64,000 nt of DNA from Microglena sp. YARC (lineage: Eukaryota; Chlorophyta; Chlorophyceae; Chlamydomonadales; Chlamydomonadaceae). The stretch spans positions 4,120,333-4,184,332 of the forward strand of contig CM039465.1 of assembly GCA_022414725.1 (NCBI GenBank), given 5' to 3'. Within the stretch, counting starts at the first letter, position 1. Every line of letters starts with the position of its first letter. Below are positions 43,240 to 64,000 of the stretch, in pieces. The position numbers and the translations under genes are program-made. The notes beneath the pieces were generated by a model. It was not told the DNA's origin. It saw only the letters and a list, made by a program, of their open reading frames with translations, and searched no databases.

Positions 43240-44940
43240 TGATAGCGAACTTAAGGTCCCTGATCGTCCCACAGTCCGTTCTGGTAACTAATTTGGGCAG
43301 TAAGGACGAAGCGTCGAAGCCTTCACCATTAAGTATCTACATTCTTGAACTTGAACTTGTTTACATACATATCTACATACATTTGATACGGTATGCACAT
43401 GTTCAGTTTTGCTTCCACACGGGTTACACAGTAGCTTTTCTGGCCAATATGGATTCATTTTCACACCTGTTGCGAATTCTCACATTTGCCATTGATTTTG
43501 GCAGCAGTTGCATGGGTTAACGTTCGTTTGTTTTTTGAGGACACGTTCCAGCTGCCACCCGGCTGCTTACAGTTTGCTCGTGGAACAGTACATGTTATAG
43601 TACTGCTTATGTCGTTGGGGTTCAGTTTGCCAACTCGACTGGGAGGTGAGGACTCCGTCCGCGACCTCCTGCGGTTCCGAGCGTCCACGCCTTTCAAATA
43701 TATGAATGGCAGGTACAAGCTCTACTCCTGCGGCAATGATCCTGCTATCTAGCGTTCTGAACAGTTTCGCATGTGGCTCAAGATCACCCTGGAAAATTGA
43801 GGGACGAATATTGGAGCTGTCTCAGACTGGGTGTCCAGGCTACCCATTTGGCGATGGGGGTACTGTTATCATACATATGTTTCTAATAGTTTGCAAGGCG
43901 AAAAAAACTGAGCGCGCATGGGCCCCGAACAGACCCCAGATGAGAGAGAAGAACAATCGGACAACCGAACAGCGTTACGCCAGGTGTGTAGGGCTTGTTG
44001 TTGCCGAAAAGAGTGTACAAGAGTGTCCAGCATATTGAGGCGAAGTATATGGAGCTAGGTTGGCCGACCCAAGTACCCTAATACCCGCTAATAACCCCTT
44101 ACACGAGCGAGTCTTACCACTTTCTGTTCAGTTCTATCGCAATTTCTGTTTTATTCGGTCTGCTGCTTGACAAGATATCTACAAGACTTTGGTGTTTCCC
44201 TGCGAACACATCAGACACATAGACGAACCATACGTCGGATAGTGGCGCTCCGAACTCAAGGCCACCTTCTCTCTTCGCCGCCCGACCCTGTTGCTGGAAA
44301 CGAGTGACCATGGGTAAGCCAACACTGTGTAGTTATACCAATTGAAAAGCGTTTCCCATAGGGTTTTACGGCTTGTGAACATGCACGTCGACGTTGCTCG
44401 CGTATTCATGTTCCTCTTCTGCTCTGCACAGGCTGTTCGGCAAGCTCTCCACTGACAGGTGTGTACGTATTTATGTTACAGTTCAAATTGGCTCAAGGGA
44501 CTTCCCCAACTGTGGAAGTAAGGGAAGGAAGGAAGGAAGGAAGGAAGGAAGGAAGGATATTGTTACATACTCAGCATAAATTAATGCCGAGACCGTACAG
44601 TGCGGAAGCAGCTGGACAGTTTCATAACATTGAGGGTTAAGGAAAAAAAACTAGCATGGTGGTGTGTTCATTATTTGGCTCCGTGGGGCACCATGAGACC
44701 TGGACATGTCTATAATCCGTCTGTGTTCAAACCCTGTCACACTCCCTGGTTTTCTTGACTATTGCACGTGGGGGAGGATTGTATTCTGCAGACGGTTAGA
44801 CGCCGAATGGCTGGCGTTTATATAGATATATTAGTGCTGATAATAAGGCTTGCTTGCTGCAATCTTGCTCGATTGCTGCGAGATTGCCTTTATTTTTCTG
44901 AGTTTGCCTGGAAACTGACAGAATATGCTGTCCATAATTA
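43240..44940. other. No gene supported; GGAA microsatellite at 44521-44558
   Basis: Frames at 43486-43752 and 43706-44038 have mixed composition but no recognisable domain or splice context. Family F-like TTGAACTTGAACTTGTTTAC is near 43348. Confidence 0.4.
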
Positions 44941-44954
44941 TCAAAATCTGGGGG

Positions 44955-45030
44955 CTTAGCCCAGTGGCTGGCTCAGGGGGCTGCCAAGAAGCTGCTGCTC
45001 ATAGCCGAAAAGAACAACTATGAAACTGAC
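44955..45030. mobile_element. Fold-back MITE arm, partial
   Basis: GGCTGCCAAGAAGCTGCTGCTCATAGCCG (split by few mismatches) matches the right arms at 9390 and 41700. Confidence 0.4.
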
Positions 45031-45039
45031 CCCTAGGAT

Positions 45040-45599
45040 GGCTAACATGATTGCCTACGTATAAAACTTTGCAGATATTGTGGCCCATATGATGAAACTG
45101 ACCCCTAGGATGGCTAACATGATTGCCTACATATTACAATTTGTAGATTTTGTGACCCTTATCCCCGATCCGGACTCGGAGTGGCTCAATGGTAGAGTAT
45201 CCGACCTTGTTCGATGGAGATGCCGGGATCGAACCCGTCGGGAGCGTCTCGGTTCTCACGGTGGCCGTCAACCGTATGAAACGTGACTGGTTCCATCCTC
45301 GTTGCCCAACCTCGAGCAAGGTGAGCTTACGAACCAGTGTCGATAAAACCACGTCCTTAGTAGGGTCAACTGTCCCCGGCAGTGTGACATACTTGGATGT
45401 TCTAATTTTCAATTTTTTTTGTGGCCCCTAGGATGAAAGTGACCCCTAGGATGAAGCTGACCCCTAGGATGGCTAACATGATTGCCTACATATCAGACTT
45501 TTCAGATATTGTGGCCTCTGGGATGAAAGTGGCCCCTAGGATGAAACTGAACCCTAGGATGGCTAACATGCTTGCCTACGTCCCCACATTACTGTGCAG
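45040..45599 (+). repeat. CCTAGGATGGCTAACATGATTGC units with decayed exon-edge copies
   Basis: Four units of GACCCCTAGGATGGCTAACA. Three carry TTTGCAGATATTGTGGCCC-like copies (45068, 45138, 45500) of the acceptor and first bases at 45600. Confidence 0.75.
45172..45250 (+). tRNA. tRNA-like sequence (pseudogene or SINE head)
   Basis: A perfect A box, TGGCTCAATGGTAGAG, is followed by a possible anticodon arm (CCGACCTTGTTCGATGG, loop CTTGTTC) and GGGATCGAACCC in the T-arm position. That matches the B box at 9 of 11 positions. The acceptor stem does not pair. Confidence 0.45.
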
Positions 45600-45721
45600 A
45601 TATTGGGACGCAGGATCAAGCAAGGCAACAAGCCGGAGATAGAAAGCTCCCACCAGCAGGATGCCCAATGGAAAATGCTACATCCACAGCTCCCCATGCC
45701 CAAGATCATGCTAATGTTTCT
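45600..45721 (+). CDS. Candidate exon, gene unknown
   Basis: Acceptor CTGTGCAG, possible donor GTAAGT at 45722. If spliced to 41451 (phase 2) it would read YWDAGSSKATSRR and stop at 45642 as a terminal exon; other frames are open to the donor. Upstream edge copies suggest it is a real exon. Confidence 0.3.
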
Positions 45722-45804
45722 GTAAGTACGCTACATCTGCAGACAGCACTACCAGGCCTTGTTGATATGAGCACCTTGGGTGCATACCTGCTTTGTTCAT
45801 TATG

Positions 45805-45990
45805 CTTGTTGCACTGCCTTATCTTGCTTACAACCTGCTATCTAAAAGTATGACCCACGCCTATCTTGCTTGCAACCTGCTATTTAAAAGTATGACCCAC
45901 GCCTATCTTGCTTACAACCTGCTATCTAACAGTATGACCCACGCCTATCTTGCTTGCAACCTGCTATTTAAAAGTACACCCCACACCTAT
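45805..45990. repeat. 54-bp tandem repeat CTATCTTGCTTGCAACCTGC
   Basis: Four units, each with ACCTGCTATTTAAAAGTATG. 46010-46080 is a TTTATATTTATGA-rich tract. Confidence 0.9.
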
Positions 45991-46079
45991 CTTGATTTAT
46001 ATTTATATTTATGATTTATTATGACTTATATTTATCATGATTTATTATGATTTATTTGATTTATATTTATGATTGAGGG

Positions 46080-56947
<10,868 letters not shown>

Positions 56948-57370
56948 CTAGCAGGCAATCGCGTCTACATCTATTGCAGACTGTAGGGAGTGACATGCAG
57001 CGCCCGCTGGCTTGGCTGCCCAGGGCATTTCTTTTGCAGCTAAGTAGCTAGGCAGGCAATTGTGTCTGCATCCATTGCAGATAGACTGCAGGGAGCGACC
57101 TGCTGCACACGCTGGCCTGGCTGCCCAGGGCATTGTTTTTGCCGCGGAGTAGCTAGTAGGCAATTGCGTCTACATCCATTGCAGACTGTAGGGAGTGACC
57201 TGCTGCGCCCGCTGGCTTGGCTGCCCAGGGCATTTATTTTGCAGCGAAGTAGCTAGCAGGCGATCGTGTCTGCATCCATTGCAGATAGACTGTAGGGAGC
57301 GACCTGCTGCACACGCTGGCCTGGCTGCCTAGAGCATTGCTTTTGCCTCAGTAGCAAGCAGCTGATTGCG
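56948..57370 (+). repeat. Tandem copies of exon 9's 3' end after the stop codon
   Basis: Four units of about 105-125 bases (GGGAGTGACATGCAGCGCCC, TTGGCTGCCCAGGGCATTTC, AAGTAGCTAG), each matching the last 60 bases of exon 9 plus 3' sequence. Confidence 0.9.
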
Positions 57371-57394
57371 TCTGCATCCATTGCAGTCTGAGGC

Positions 57395-57569
57395 CAGGGT
57401 TGTTCAGGGGGACTCCAAAATGTGCTTCATGAGGCTCAACTGATTTTGACATCTGTGCATATGTCAGCGCCTGTGAGACGCACTCAGAGTCCCAGACCCT
57501 CTGGGATGCAGAGGGCCCTTCAAAAGCTGTGTCTGTGTTACGCAACATACAGCGCAAAGAACCACCCTG
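57395..57569. mobile_element. Family E repeat with CAGGGTTGTTC ends
   Basis: The left end CAGGGTTGTTC and the right end (reversed) CAGGGTGGTTC suggest a MITE of the CAGGG type. I could not see a clean target duplication. Confidence 0.45.
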
Positions 57570-58110
57570 CTGTAGGACTGTGATTCTGATGCTTCATTAA
57601 GTCAGGTAAAAGCCTAATCAGGCTCAAGAGGTAAAAGCCTAATCAGGCTCAAGAGGTGAAAGCCTAATCAGGCGCCGGCGTCCATTGCTGGCCTTACTAG
57701 GCGCCTGCATCCATTGCAGACTGTAGGCATGTAGTAATTCTGATGCTCCATTAAGTCAGAGCTAAAATTGTTATAGCGTGCTATGTGCCTGCTGAGTATT
57801 GCTGTTGGGAGTTGCATTGAATAGATTACATGGTATACCATACGGGGAAGCAGTGTAAATAGAGATGCTAACGCAGTCATCCATCCTCCGTAGTTCTCAG
57901 CAGGGTAGAGCTTCCTGTATTTTGTTGTTCATCCATGAATGTGTGAGATTGGATAAATACAACTTGATAATAATTGATAGGACGAGGGGAACTGGAGAAA
58001 CCTCCTGGCGGGGTCGAAGAAGTTGAAATATTTCTGTAGGGGGTGGGGGACCCCATGAAATTGAATGTAAGTTATCTGATCTGACAGCAAATGGTGTCTT
58101 TCATATTGCA

Positions 58111-58410
58111 TCAGGAAAACCCCATAATATTGAGTGGAACCAGAGAAAGCATACTATGCCAGCTTCCCATAGCCAGCCAGCCGAGTTGGGTGGTCTCATC
58201 GGAGTGCCGACAATTAATCAAGAGAATGGGATAATCATATAATAATAATTCAAGAGCCTTTGCTTTCCGCTTCTTACTCTCTGCTTCATCTTTCGAGCTC
58301 AGTTTTTTTTCTTTCGGGTTGTCAGATATTTCAAGCGCTACTGCCGGTACACCTGCGCGTGTGGAATAGCGATTGAACAGTGACAAGGTACGCTGCCATC
58401 GCCTGTGCAA
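58111..58410 (-). CDS. Unrecognised small ORF
   Basis: 99 codons from an ATG at 58408-58410, with a lysine/glutamate-rich middle (NPKEKKLSSKDEAESKKRKA). No domain or splice support; could be a first exon or chance. Confidence 0.2.
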   Translation of the reverse strand: MHRRWQRTLSLFNRYSTRAGVPAVALEISDNPKEKKLSSKDEAESKKRKAKALELLLYDYPILLINCRHSDETTQLGWLAMGSWHSMLSLVPLNIMGFS

Positions 58411-58424
58411 AACTTGTCACCAAC

Positions 58425-58613
58425 CAGGGTAATTCAAATGGCCAAATTGGCCAGCGCTTTAGCGCACTTGAAAACAAAAAACTGCGCTTTGTAAAGCAAA
58501 AATTGCTTGCAGCGCCCACAAGGGGTTGCAAAAAACTGCGCTTAAAGCGCATAGGGGGTCAAAAAGTCAGCGCTCAAAAGCGCAAAATCAAAAGCGCGAT
58601 TTGAATTACCCTG
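58425..58613 (+). mobile_element. hAT-type MITE, copy 3
   Basis: 189 bp, perfect 14-base TIRs CAGGGTAATTCAAA / TTTGAATTACCCTG. Flanks TCACCAAC (58417-58424) and TCATCAAC (58614-58621) are 7 of 8 identical. Confidence 0.92.
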
Positions 58614-58619
58614 TCATCA

Positions 58620-59095
58620 ACACAACAACTGGCCCAGCCCTTGCCTGAGCCTTCGGCCGTGTCTGGACCACAGTACGTCAACAGAGTACAGACTTGATAT
58701 CCCTGGGTCGGGGACAATAAATATCTGCAGGCGCCTGTCTTCCCAATCCAGAAGTGATGTACTGTGTGTACAGCTCACTAGCAACAGTCAATAATAATGC
58801 CATTTGCACAAATGTTGCAAAGTCAAGCATAATGCATTATGCAATAACTGAATGAGGCACAATATAATTTGTGTAATTGCAGATTGTGAGGTTGTCCAAG
58901 TACGACAACAACTGGATGCCTACTACTGGCAGATTATTATGGCAATATGATATCAGTATGACTAAGCTAAAGTTACAATTTATATAAAATATCATATGAT
59001 ATGCCGATCCCTAGTTACATGTGAATCCATAATCTAGTATCGTTGCATTCGATAAGCAGAACCACATCTGGAGCGTCTTATCAGGCGCCAATCTA
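58620..59095. other. No gene seen; AT-rich with a TATCATATGATAT palindrome
   Basis: The palindrome near 58990 resembles those at 14110 and 34110, hinting at one more dispersed family; ends not resolved. Confidence 0.35.
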
Positions 59096-59099
59096 AACC

Positions 59100-59370
59100 C
59101 ATCCGGCCATCCATCTCAAGTTGGGATTCCGACAGAAAGGAACGATTTGGTTGTTGGGGAACCTATCGTCACCCAATCCATCTTGAAGATGGGATGAAGA
59201 CAGAAAGGAACGATTTGGTTGTTGTTGGGGAACCTATCGTCACCCAATCCATCTTGAAGATGGGATTAAGACAGAAAGGAACGATTTGGTTGTTGGAGGG
59301 GGGATCTATCCTCTCCCCATCCATCTTAAAGTTGGGGTTCAGACAGAAATACGGGATATGGTAGTTGTCT
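59100..59370. repeat. 75-bp tandem repeat
   Basis: Three to four units of ACAGAAAGGAACGATTTGGT and CCATCTTGAAGATGGGAT. A diverged unit is at 59690-59780. Confidence 0.85.
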
Positions 59371-59480
59371 GTATTTTACAGTCTGGGCGTAGGCCAAATA
59401 GGCTAAAGAGACTTGCCCAATCGTGATAGGAAGGGCTTAAAAAGAAAAAGCATTGATGAGGAGGAGAGACCTATTTTAAA
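59370..59480 (-). mobile_element. Family B dispersed repeat, inverted
   Basis: TTTTACAGTCTGGGCGTAGGC, AATAGGCTAAAGAGACTTGC, GGGCTTAAAAAGAAAAAGCA. Confidence 0.6.
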
Positions 59481-59796
59481 GTCGGTAGCGGGTACTGCAG
59501 ACTCAAACTCAGAGGAAGATGTATTAATCGTAGTAGCGCGATACATTAAGAAGATGGCAAGCAGTACATTCTAGTAATGCATTGCACACACGTGGGCAGA
59601 GCTGGCCTCGGTGCTGTGCTGCAGGCGGCACAGGGCCCGGAGGGGACTTAGACCTGTGTGCCCTTTGCCTACTCTAGATAATACTTTACCAGCCTATCTA
59701 TACCCACCCATCTCGTAGTTGAAAATCGGGTGGAAAGAAGGGATATGGTTGTTGAGGGGGGGACCTATCATCACCCCACCCCTCTTTGGTTCGTCC

Positions 59797-59965
59797 AGGT
59801 GTATGTATGTATGTTACAGTCCAGGGGTAGGCAAAGTAGGCTGAAGGGACTTCCCCAACCGTTTAGGAAGGGCTTACAAAGAAAAGGCACTGATGAACTG
59901 AACCCCAAACAATCGGTTTACCAACGGGGGGCCTGAGTTCGTGCCACAGTGATCATTTAATTATA
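59797..59965 (-). mobile_element. Family B dispersed repeat, inverted, longest copy
   Basis: GTGTATGTATGTATGTTACA through GGCTTACAAAGAAAAGGCAC and GGCCTGAGTTCGTGCCACAG. Confidence 0.7.
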
Positions 59966-60670
59966 CAATATAATGCAGGGGTGCAGGAAATTGTTCAGGT
60001 TTGTCACATCTACCACAGTCGCACCCCTTGTCTCCAGATTCAACACAACACAACCCAACGACCAACACAACATAAATTGCTCAAAACATCGCCATGAATC
60101 ATGCCATGAGCTCCATTATCAGAATATATCGATCAAGAAGAGTACACAATTAGGGGCCTGGGCACCTGCTACCAAAACCATAGATGTAATATCCAACTAA
60201 AGGAGCGACTACAATTACTGCCCACTAAACAGCAACAGAAATAAATGTCCACGCCTTGTACCTTAGTTAGGGCCTACCTCAGTTAGGGCCTACCTTTACA
60301 GTTAGGACCTACCTTTAAAATGTACAGTCACATTATTATAGGGACACTAATTGCTGCCCATCAATCTACCTGGTACAATTTTCTTTTTGAACAAGGGATG
60401 GCTCCCAATGCATGAGGTCAGCGCCAGAGCTGTCCAAGCAGGTTGATGAAAAAGGTCCGCTTTCAGAGCCCTGGGTCGAGCAGTTCGGGCCAGCTCCAAG
60501 AGACTTATTCTGGAAAAGGCCGGGACAGGTAGGGCCTGCTCCATGAGACTTGGAGACTAGGGACAGCTCCATTATACTTGGAGATAGGACCCCCTTGGAG
60601 ATAGGACCACCATTGAGATATCTCCCAATACAGCTAGGGAAGAAGGACGGTTGTCTCAGGAGATGAAAAC
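59966..60670. other. No gene seen
   Basis: Mixed sequence. CTCCAAGAGACTTATTCTGG / CTCCATGAGACTTGGAGACT form a short diverged tandem at 60490-60600. Confidence 0.4.
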
Positions 60671-60677
60671 ATTAGAT

Positions 60678-60800
60678 TCAGGTGGAAGGCGGAATGAGCC
60701 CGGGCCAAAGGGGTGGTGGCAGGGGTGGCCGTGGCGGGGGTGGCGGCCACAGGGGTAGTGGTGCGGGTGGCGGGGGTGGCCCCACCCCCCTCACTTCAAG
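60678..60800. repeat. GGGGTGGCNGTGGCG low-complexity tract
   Basis: Trinucleotide GGT/GGC-type tract. On the minus strand it reads as a proline-rich tail of the frame above it, which may or may not be coding. Confidence 0.6.
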
Positions 60801-60807
60801 CGTTCCT

Positions 60808-61336
60808 TCATTCGGACTTCTCCAGTGCCAGATATTGCTTGCGGTATCGAATCTCTTGTACAGCAGTGATGAGGAGACCGGAAACGCGACAGAGAAGAAT
60901 CCATCGGAGAGAGAATCCATTAGGTAGGATGTAATTCAACACCAGCATGCGGAGGTTCTCTGCCAAGGCCCACTGGAAGCGGATGGGCTCAGCCACTGCT
61001 CGGGCTAGCCGCACAAAGAGTACGGGTATCATGTAGTTGAGAATACGACTTGTCATATGAAGGTGATAGGAGAATAGCTTTCTCATGGGCCACCATGCAA
61101 AGAGAAGCTTCTCTATGACTAAGTAGTCTCTCTTGTGCAGCGCCAGGATGGTCGGCGTTGAGCGCCAGGATGACATTGAGCGCCAGGCTGGTCGACATTG
61201 ACAAGACACATGCCATTATAAAAGCACTGAGAGACAAGAGACAGAACCCACCCCTGAGGGTGATGCCCATCTGGCCAAACAGTTGAAGTAGACAGACCAT
61301 CTTCATCATCATGGATATCTTCTCCATCTTCGACAT
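60808..61336 (-). CDS. Membrane-segment region of the minus-strand gene, frame broken once
   Basis: Two overlapping frames read well. Upstream (to 61336) is a hydrophobic stretch, LLSLSAFIMACVLSMSTSLA. Downstream is KLLFAWWPMRKLFSYHLHMT and MIPVLFVRLARAVAEPIRFQ. They join across a small GAGCGCCAGGATG tandem repeat at 61140-61190, where the frame is lost. Either the repeat expanded and broke the gene, or an intron lies here. I infer two or three membrane helices. It may be the C-terminal part of the gene at 61905-63506. Confidence 0.45.
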
Positions 61337-61636
61337 GATGAATTTGTTCTGCTGCTTGGCATTAGGCTAGGGATCCAGGCTGGACCAGAGCTATTTCATC
61401 AGGCGGTACCATGGGGGTGGGACAGCTAGGCCCAAGCGGTATCATGGGGGTGGGACAGCCAGGCCCAGGCTGTTGGTGGATACAGCAGGGACGCTCTCAG
61501 CATGGGGAAGCTTGGGAGACAGGCCATCACGGGGCTGACTGTGGGCAAAGTGATCACTGCCTGGATCTGTAGGGTCCACCCCTGCTGTCACAGGTGCTAG
61601 CGCCTTGACTGCGGGCAAGGTAGGTGCAATTTTAGA

Positions 61637-61662
61637 AGGGGGGGGGGGGGGGGGGGGTCCAG
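61637..61662. repeat. Poly-G run
   Basis: About 22 consecutive G, reading as a proline run on the minus strand. Confidence 0.9.
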
Positions 61663-61749
61663 CAGCGAGCTGCGCAGTGTGGGGATGCCCCTCTTCTGAG
61701 CCGGGGTCCTCAAGCCACTGTGTCCATGGTGATCCACCATACCGCCAGC

Positions 61750-62265
61750 GACTTGAGGGATTCTGTTTGTCATAGCACACCAAGGAGCACGAGGACAGGC
61801 GGCTTGGCCCCATGGAGGCTACCATCTTGGTAGCGGAATCATGAGATGAAGGCAAGAGGTTTGTGTCCAAACAGGTGAATGAACAAGGTCTAATGGAGTC
61901 CTTGTCATAGCACACCAAGGAGCACAAACAGGCGGCTTGGCCCCATGGCTGCGCTTTTGGTAGCCGAATCAGGAGTTGAAGGCAAGAGTTTAGCGTCCGA
62001 ACAGGTGAATGAACAAGGCCTGGTGGAATTCTTGTCATAGCACTCCAAGGAGAATGAGGGCAGGCGGCTTGGCCCCATGGAGGCTACCCTCTTGGTAGTG
62101 GAGTCCTTTTCATAGCGCACCGAGGAGCACGAGGGCAGGTGGCTTGGCCCCATGGAGGCTGCCCTCTTGGTAGCGGAATCCTTGTTATGAAACACCGAGG
62201 AGCACAAGGACAGGCGGCTTGGCCCCACGGAGGCTGCGCTCTTGCCTCCGGGTTTGGTTCGTCGC
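61750..62265 (-). repeat. Tandem repeats in the minus-strand gene (GGCTTGGCCCCATGGAGGCT)
   Basis: Six units of 60-130 bases. In the open part they encode ATKRAASMGPSRLPSCSSV-like repeats; further down the frames break. Confidence 0.85.
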
Positions 62266-63506
62266 TTCTTAGACTGTTTGCGGGACAAGCTGTTCAGCCG
62301 GATTAACACAGGTGACACGCCCATTTGAGGGATGAGGAAACGAAGGGGGCTAGAAGCAGTCAGCTCAGCTGGGGTGCCGCTAATCAAGCCCCGGGCTCTG
62401 AACCAAGCCACCTGAGCTCGCTTGGAGTTGGTCAAGACAGCTCCTAGCATCTTGGCTTTTTCGAGGGACAGCAGCATATGCAACGGGGTGACCCCATGCA
62501 AGTCATGGCTGAACCAAGAGCCCAGGGCGGGAATCGCAGCTGCCCACAAGTCAACCAGCAAGACCATGCTAGCCCGGTTGCTGGCCATGGCGGTATGCAG
62601 GAGGTTGAATTGGTTGCAAGGCTTTCCGTCGTGGCCCACATAGCCCAGAGTTGGAGATGTAACGCAAGCCAGACCTTTCAGGACACAATGGGCTGCATTA
62701 GCTTGCCCGGTGACCACAAAACGAAGCAACAGGAAGCGGGCCAAGCCAAGCATGTGATGCTTCACCTGTGCAGAGGGTATCACCAGCCCTCCAGACACAG
62801 CCTTTCCATCCTTCGCACTCTTAGCCAAGTTCACCCAGTGCTTCACAAATTCAAGCCACATGCCGAGCTTGGACAGCACACCCAGCTTGTAGCGCGCCTT
62901 GGGAGTGCCATCGCTCAAGTCGGTCAAGCTTGTCGCGAGTTTGCCAACGTCCACAGCAACAGTGCTGAGGGACTCAGGCAAGACTAGGATGGGGATGCAC
63001 TGGACCACCGCACGGCCTACCCACACCTCTAAGGCAACATTGTGAGTCTTGTTTCCAAAGCAGGGGGTCTCGCCGAAGTCAAGATGGGCTTGGTAGAAGT
63101 AAGTGGCAGCCTCCTCGACTTCTCCACCATGTGCCGTGGCCTCCTCGACTTCTCCACCATGTGGCGTGGCCTCCTCGACTTCTCCACCATGTGGCGTGGC
63201 CTCCTCGACTTCTCCACCATGTGGCGTGGCCTCCTCAACCACGATGACGGCCACCGCCTTGCCTCTGCTGCGGGCACGCAACTTGATGTCGCCTCCGAGC
63301 CTTGCAGAGGAACACATATGCAGGATCACGCCATTGGTCACTTTAAAGGGAGAAAGGTCACAGGCGTTGCCCATGCTCGGGTTCACTACCATAGGCTCCA
63401 CCATCTTGAGCACGGGTGTGTGCACGGAAGAGGCTGTGTAGGAAGGGGACTCCACCCACTCCTGTCGAGAATTATCCCAATGCAACGGATGGATGATGCT
63501 CCCGAT
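61905..63506 (-). CDS. Ankyrin-like protein, perhaps the C-terminal half of an SBP-box-type factor
   Basis: The minus-strand frame starts at an acceptor (CGCTGTGCAG, exon first base 63506) and is open for about 533 residues to a stop at 61905. Parts in order: a beta-rich segment (VLKMVEPMVVNPSMG, VWVGRAVVQCIPILVLP); a 10-residue repeat EEATPHGGEV four times (63105-63235); an ankyrin-like pair (LLHTAMASNRASMVLLVDLW and HGVTPLHMLLSLEKAKMLGA); then serine-rich tandem repeats. A beta domain followed by a GLTPLH-type ankyrin and membrane segments recalls the large SPL/CRR1 class of SBP transcription factors. The DNA-binding SBP zinc fingers would lie beyond the window, so this is a resemblance, not proof. 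Alternative: an unrelated ankyrin protein. Confidence 0.5.
   Translation of the reverse strand: MGSIIHPLHWDNSRQEWVESPSYTASSVHTPVLKMVEPMVVNPSMGNACDLSPFKVTNGVILHMCSSARLGGDIKLRARSRGKAVAVIVVEEATPHGGEVEEATPHGGEVEEATPHGGEVEEATAHGGEVEEAATYFYQAHLDFGETPCFGNKTHNVALEVWVGRAVVQCIPILVLPESLSTVAVDVGKLATSLTDLSDGTPKARYKLGVLSKLGMWLEFVKHWVNLAKSAKDGKAVSGGLVIPSAQVKHHMLGLARFLLLRFVVTGQANAAHCVLKGLACVTSPTLGYVGHDGKPCNQFNLLHTAMASNRASMVLLVDLWAAAIPALGSWFSHDLHGVTPLHMLLSLEKAKMLGAVLTNSKRAQVAWFRARGLISGTPAELTASSPLRFLIPQMGVSPVLIRLNSLSRKQSKKRRTKPGGKSAASVGPSRLSLCSSVFHNKDSATKRAASMGPSHLPSCSSVRYEKDSTTKRVASMGPSRLPSFSLECYDKNSTRPCSFTCSDAKLLPSTPDSATKSAAMGPSRLFVLLGVL
63105..63235 (-). repeat. In-frame 30-bp coding minisatellite
   Basis: Four near-perfect units of CTCGACTTCTCCACCATGTG plus GCGTGGCCTC, giving four ten-residue repeats. 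Confidence 0.95.
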
Positions 63507-63512
63507 CTGCAC

Positions 63513-63940
63513 AGCGGTTTAGGGTCAAGGGTTCAGGGTTTAGGGTTTAGGGACTCCACCTACTCCTGTTGAGACTCATCCCAATGCAACGGATGGATGA
63601 TGCTCCTGTTCTGTTGGGGGTTGGGGTTCAAAGTTCAGGGTTTAGGGACTCCACCCCTCCTGTTGAGGCTCATCCCAATGCAACGGATGGATGATGCTCC
63701 CGATCTGTTGGGGGTTGGGGTTTTAAGGTTCAGGGTTCAGGGTTCAGGGTTTAGGGTTTAAGGACTCCACTACCTCCTGTTGAGGCTCATCCCAATGCAA
63801 CGGATGGATGATGCTCCCGATCTGTTGGGGGTTAAGGTTTCAAGGTTCAGGGTTCAAGGTATAGGGTTTAGGGACTCCACCCACACCAGTTAAGACCCAG
63901 CCCAATGCACCGAATGGGTGATGTTCCTTATCTGTTGGGG
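63513..63940 (-). repeat. Four copies of the minus-strand exon's 5' edge joined to TTTAGGG tracts
   Basis: CCCAATGCAACGGATGGATG with the GATGCTCC...GATCTG edge recurs near 63580, 63670, 63790 and (diverged) 63900. TTCAGGGTTTAGGG sequence lies between them. Confidence 0.9.
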
Positions 63941-64000
63941 GTTGGGGTTGAGCTGAGGTGCTGGTGAGGGGTTGTGGTGGTGTGCTGAGGCTGTGGTGGG

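Noticed and set aside
58111..58410. Small basic ORF as a real gene
   Set aside because: Kept only at low confidence: no domain, no splice context, and a MITE lies directly upstream.
63513..63940. Chromosome end (telomere) at the right edge
   Set aside because: TTTAGGG units are few, degenerate and interleaved with exon copies, and sequence continues past them.

Overview
The window is nuclear DNA of a eukaryote, most likely a green alga. Two multi-exon genes with canonical GT-AG introns can be assembled by reading frame and splice phase. The best conserved is a plant-type monodehydroascorbate reductase. Interstitial CCCTAAA/TTTAGGG tracts (the plant-type telomere motif) recur, and the gene density is very low. 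A prasinophyte such as a Cymbomonas or Pyramimonas relative would fit, but that is inference; nothing here names the species.

Layout. 1-5340: a broken Ty3/gypsy retrotransposon cut by the left edge. 5375-6262: simple satellites. 6477-30300: a J-domain (DnaJ-like) gene on the + strand, spread over about 20 kb with exons as small as 32-50 nt. One of its introns carries a 7-kb satellite (20383-27345). 30300-37900: dispersed short elements, a decayed cysteine-rich ORF, G/T- and C-rich minisatellites and a hAT-like element. 37935-40615: the 3' part of a Sel1-repeat gene. 41200-46000: more small elements, an 888-bp hAT-like element and unplaced candidate exons. 46771-56947: a complete nine-exon monodehydroascorbate reductase gene (1299 nt, 432 aa). 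57000-60700: decayed exon copies, MITEs and SINE-like repeats. 60800-63940: a minus-strand gene with ankyrin-like and membrane segments, perhaps related to the C-terminal half of SBP-box factors.

The most striking structure is not a gene but how the introns are built. Most exons have several decayed partial copies of their own edge, often including the splice site, in the adjoining intron. The copies are separated by low-complexity spacers. This is seen in four separate genes. At three of them the copies of an exon 5' edge are joined to CCCTAAA/TTTAGGG tracts. A short dispersed element (here family A) ends in a hairpin plus an (ATTT)n tail, and its tail abuts real or decayed exon edges repeatedly, as an introner-like element would. 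Three copies of a 189-195 bp hAT-type MITE have 8-bp target duplications, one of them with an unfilled sister site 150 bp away.

The reductase recycles ascorbate with NAD(P)H, the J-protein is a predicted Hsp70 co-chaperone and the Sel1 protein is a helical-repeat scaffold. They are unrelated functions sharing only the same intron architecture. All gene models come from reading the sequence by eye; splice sites were checked only for GT-AG and phase.
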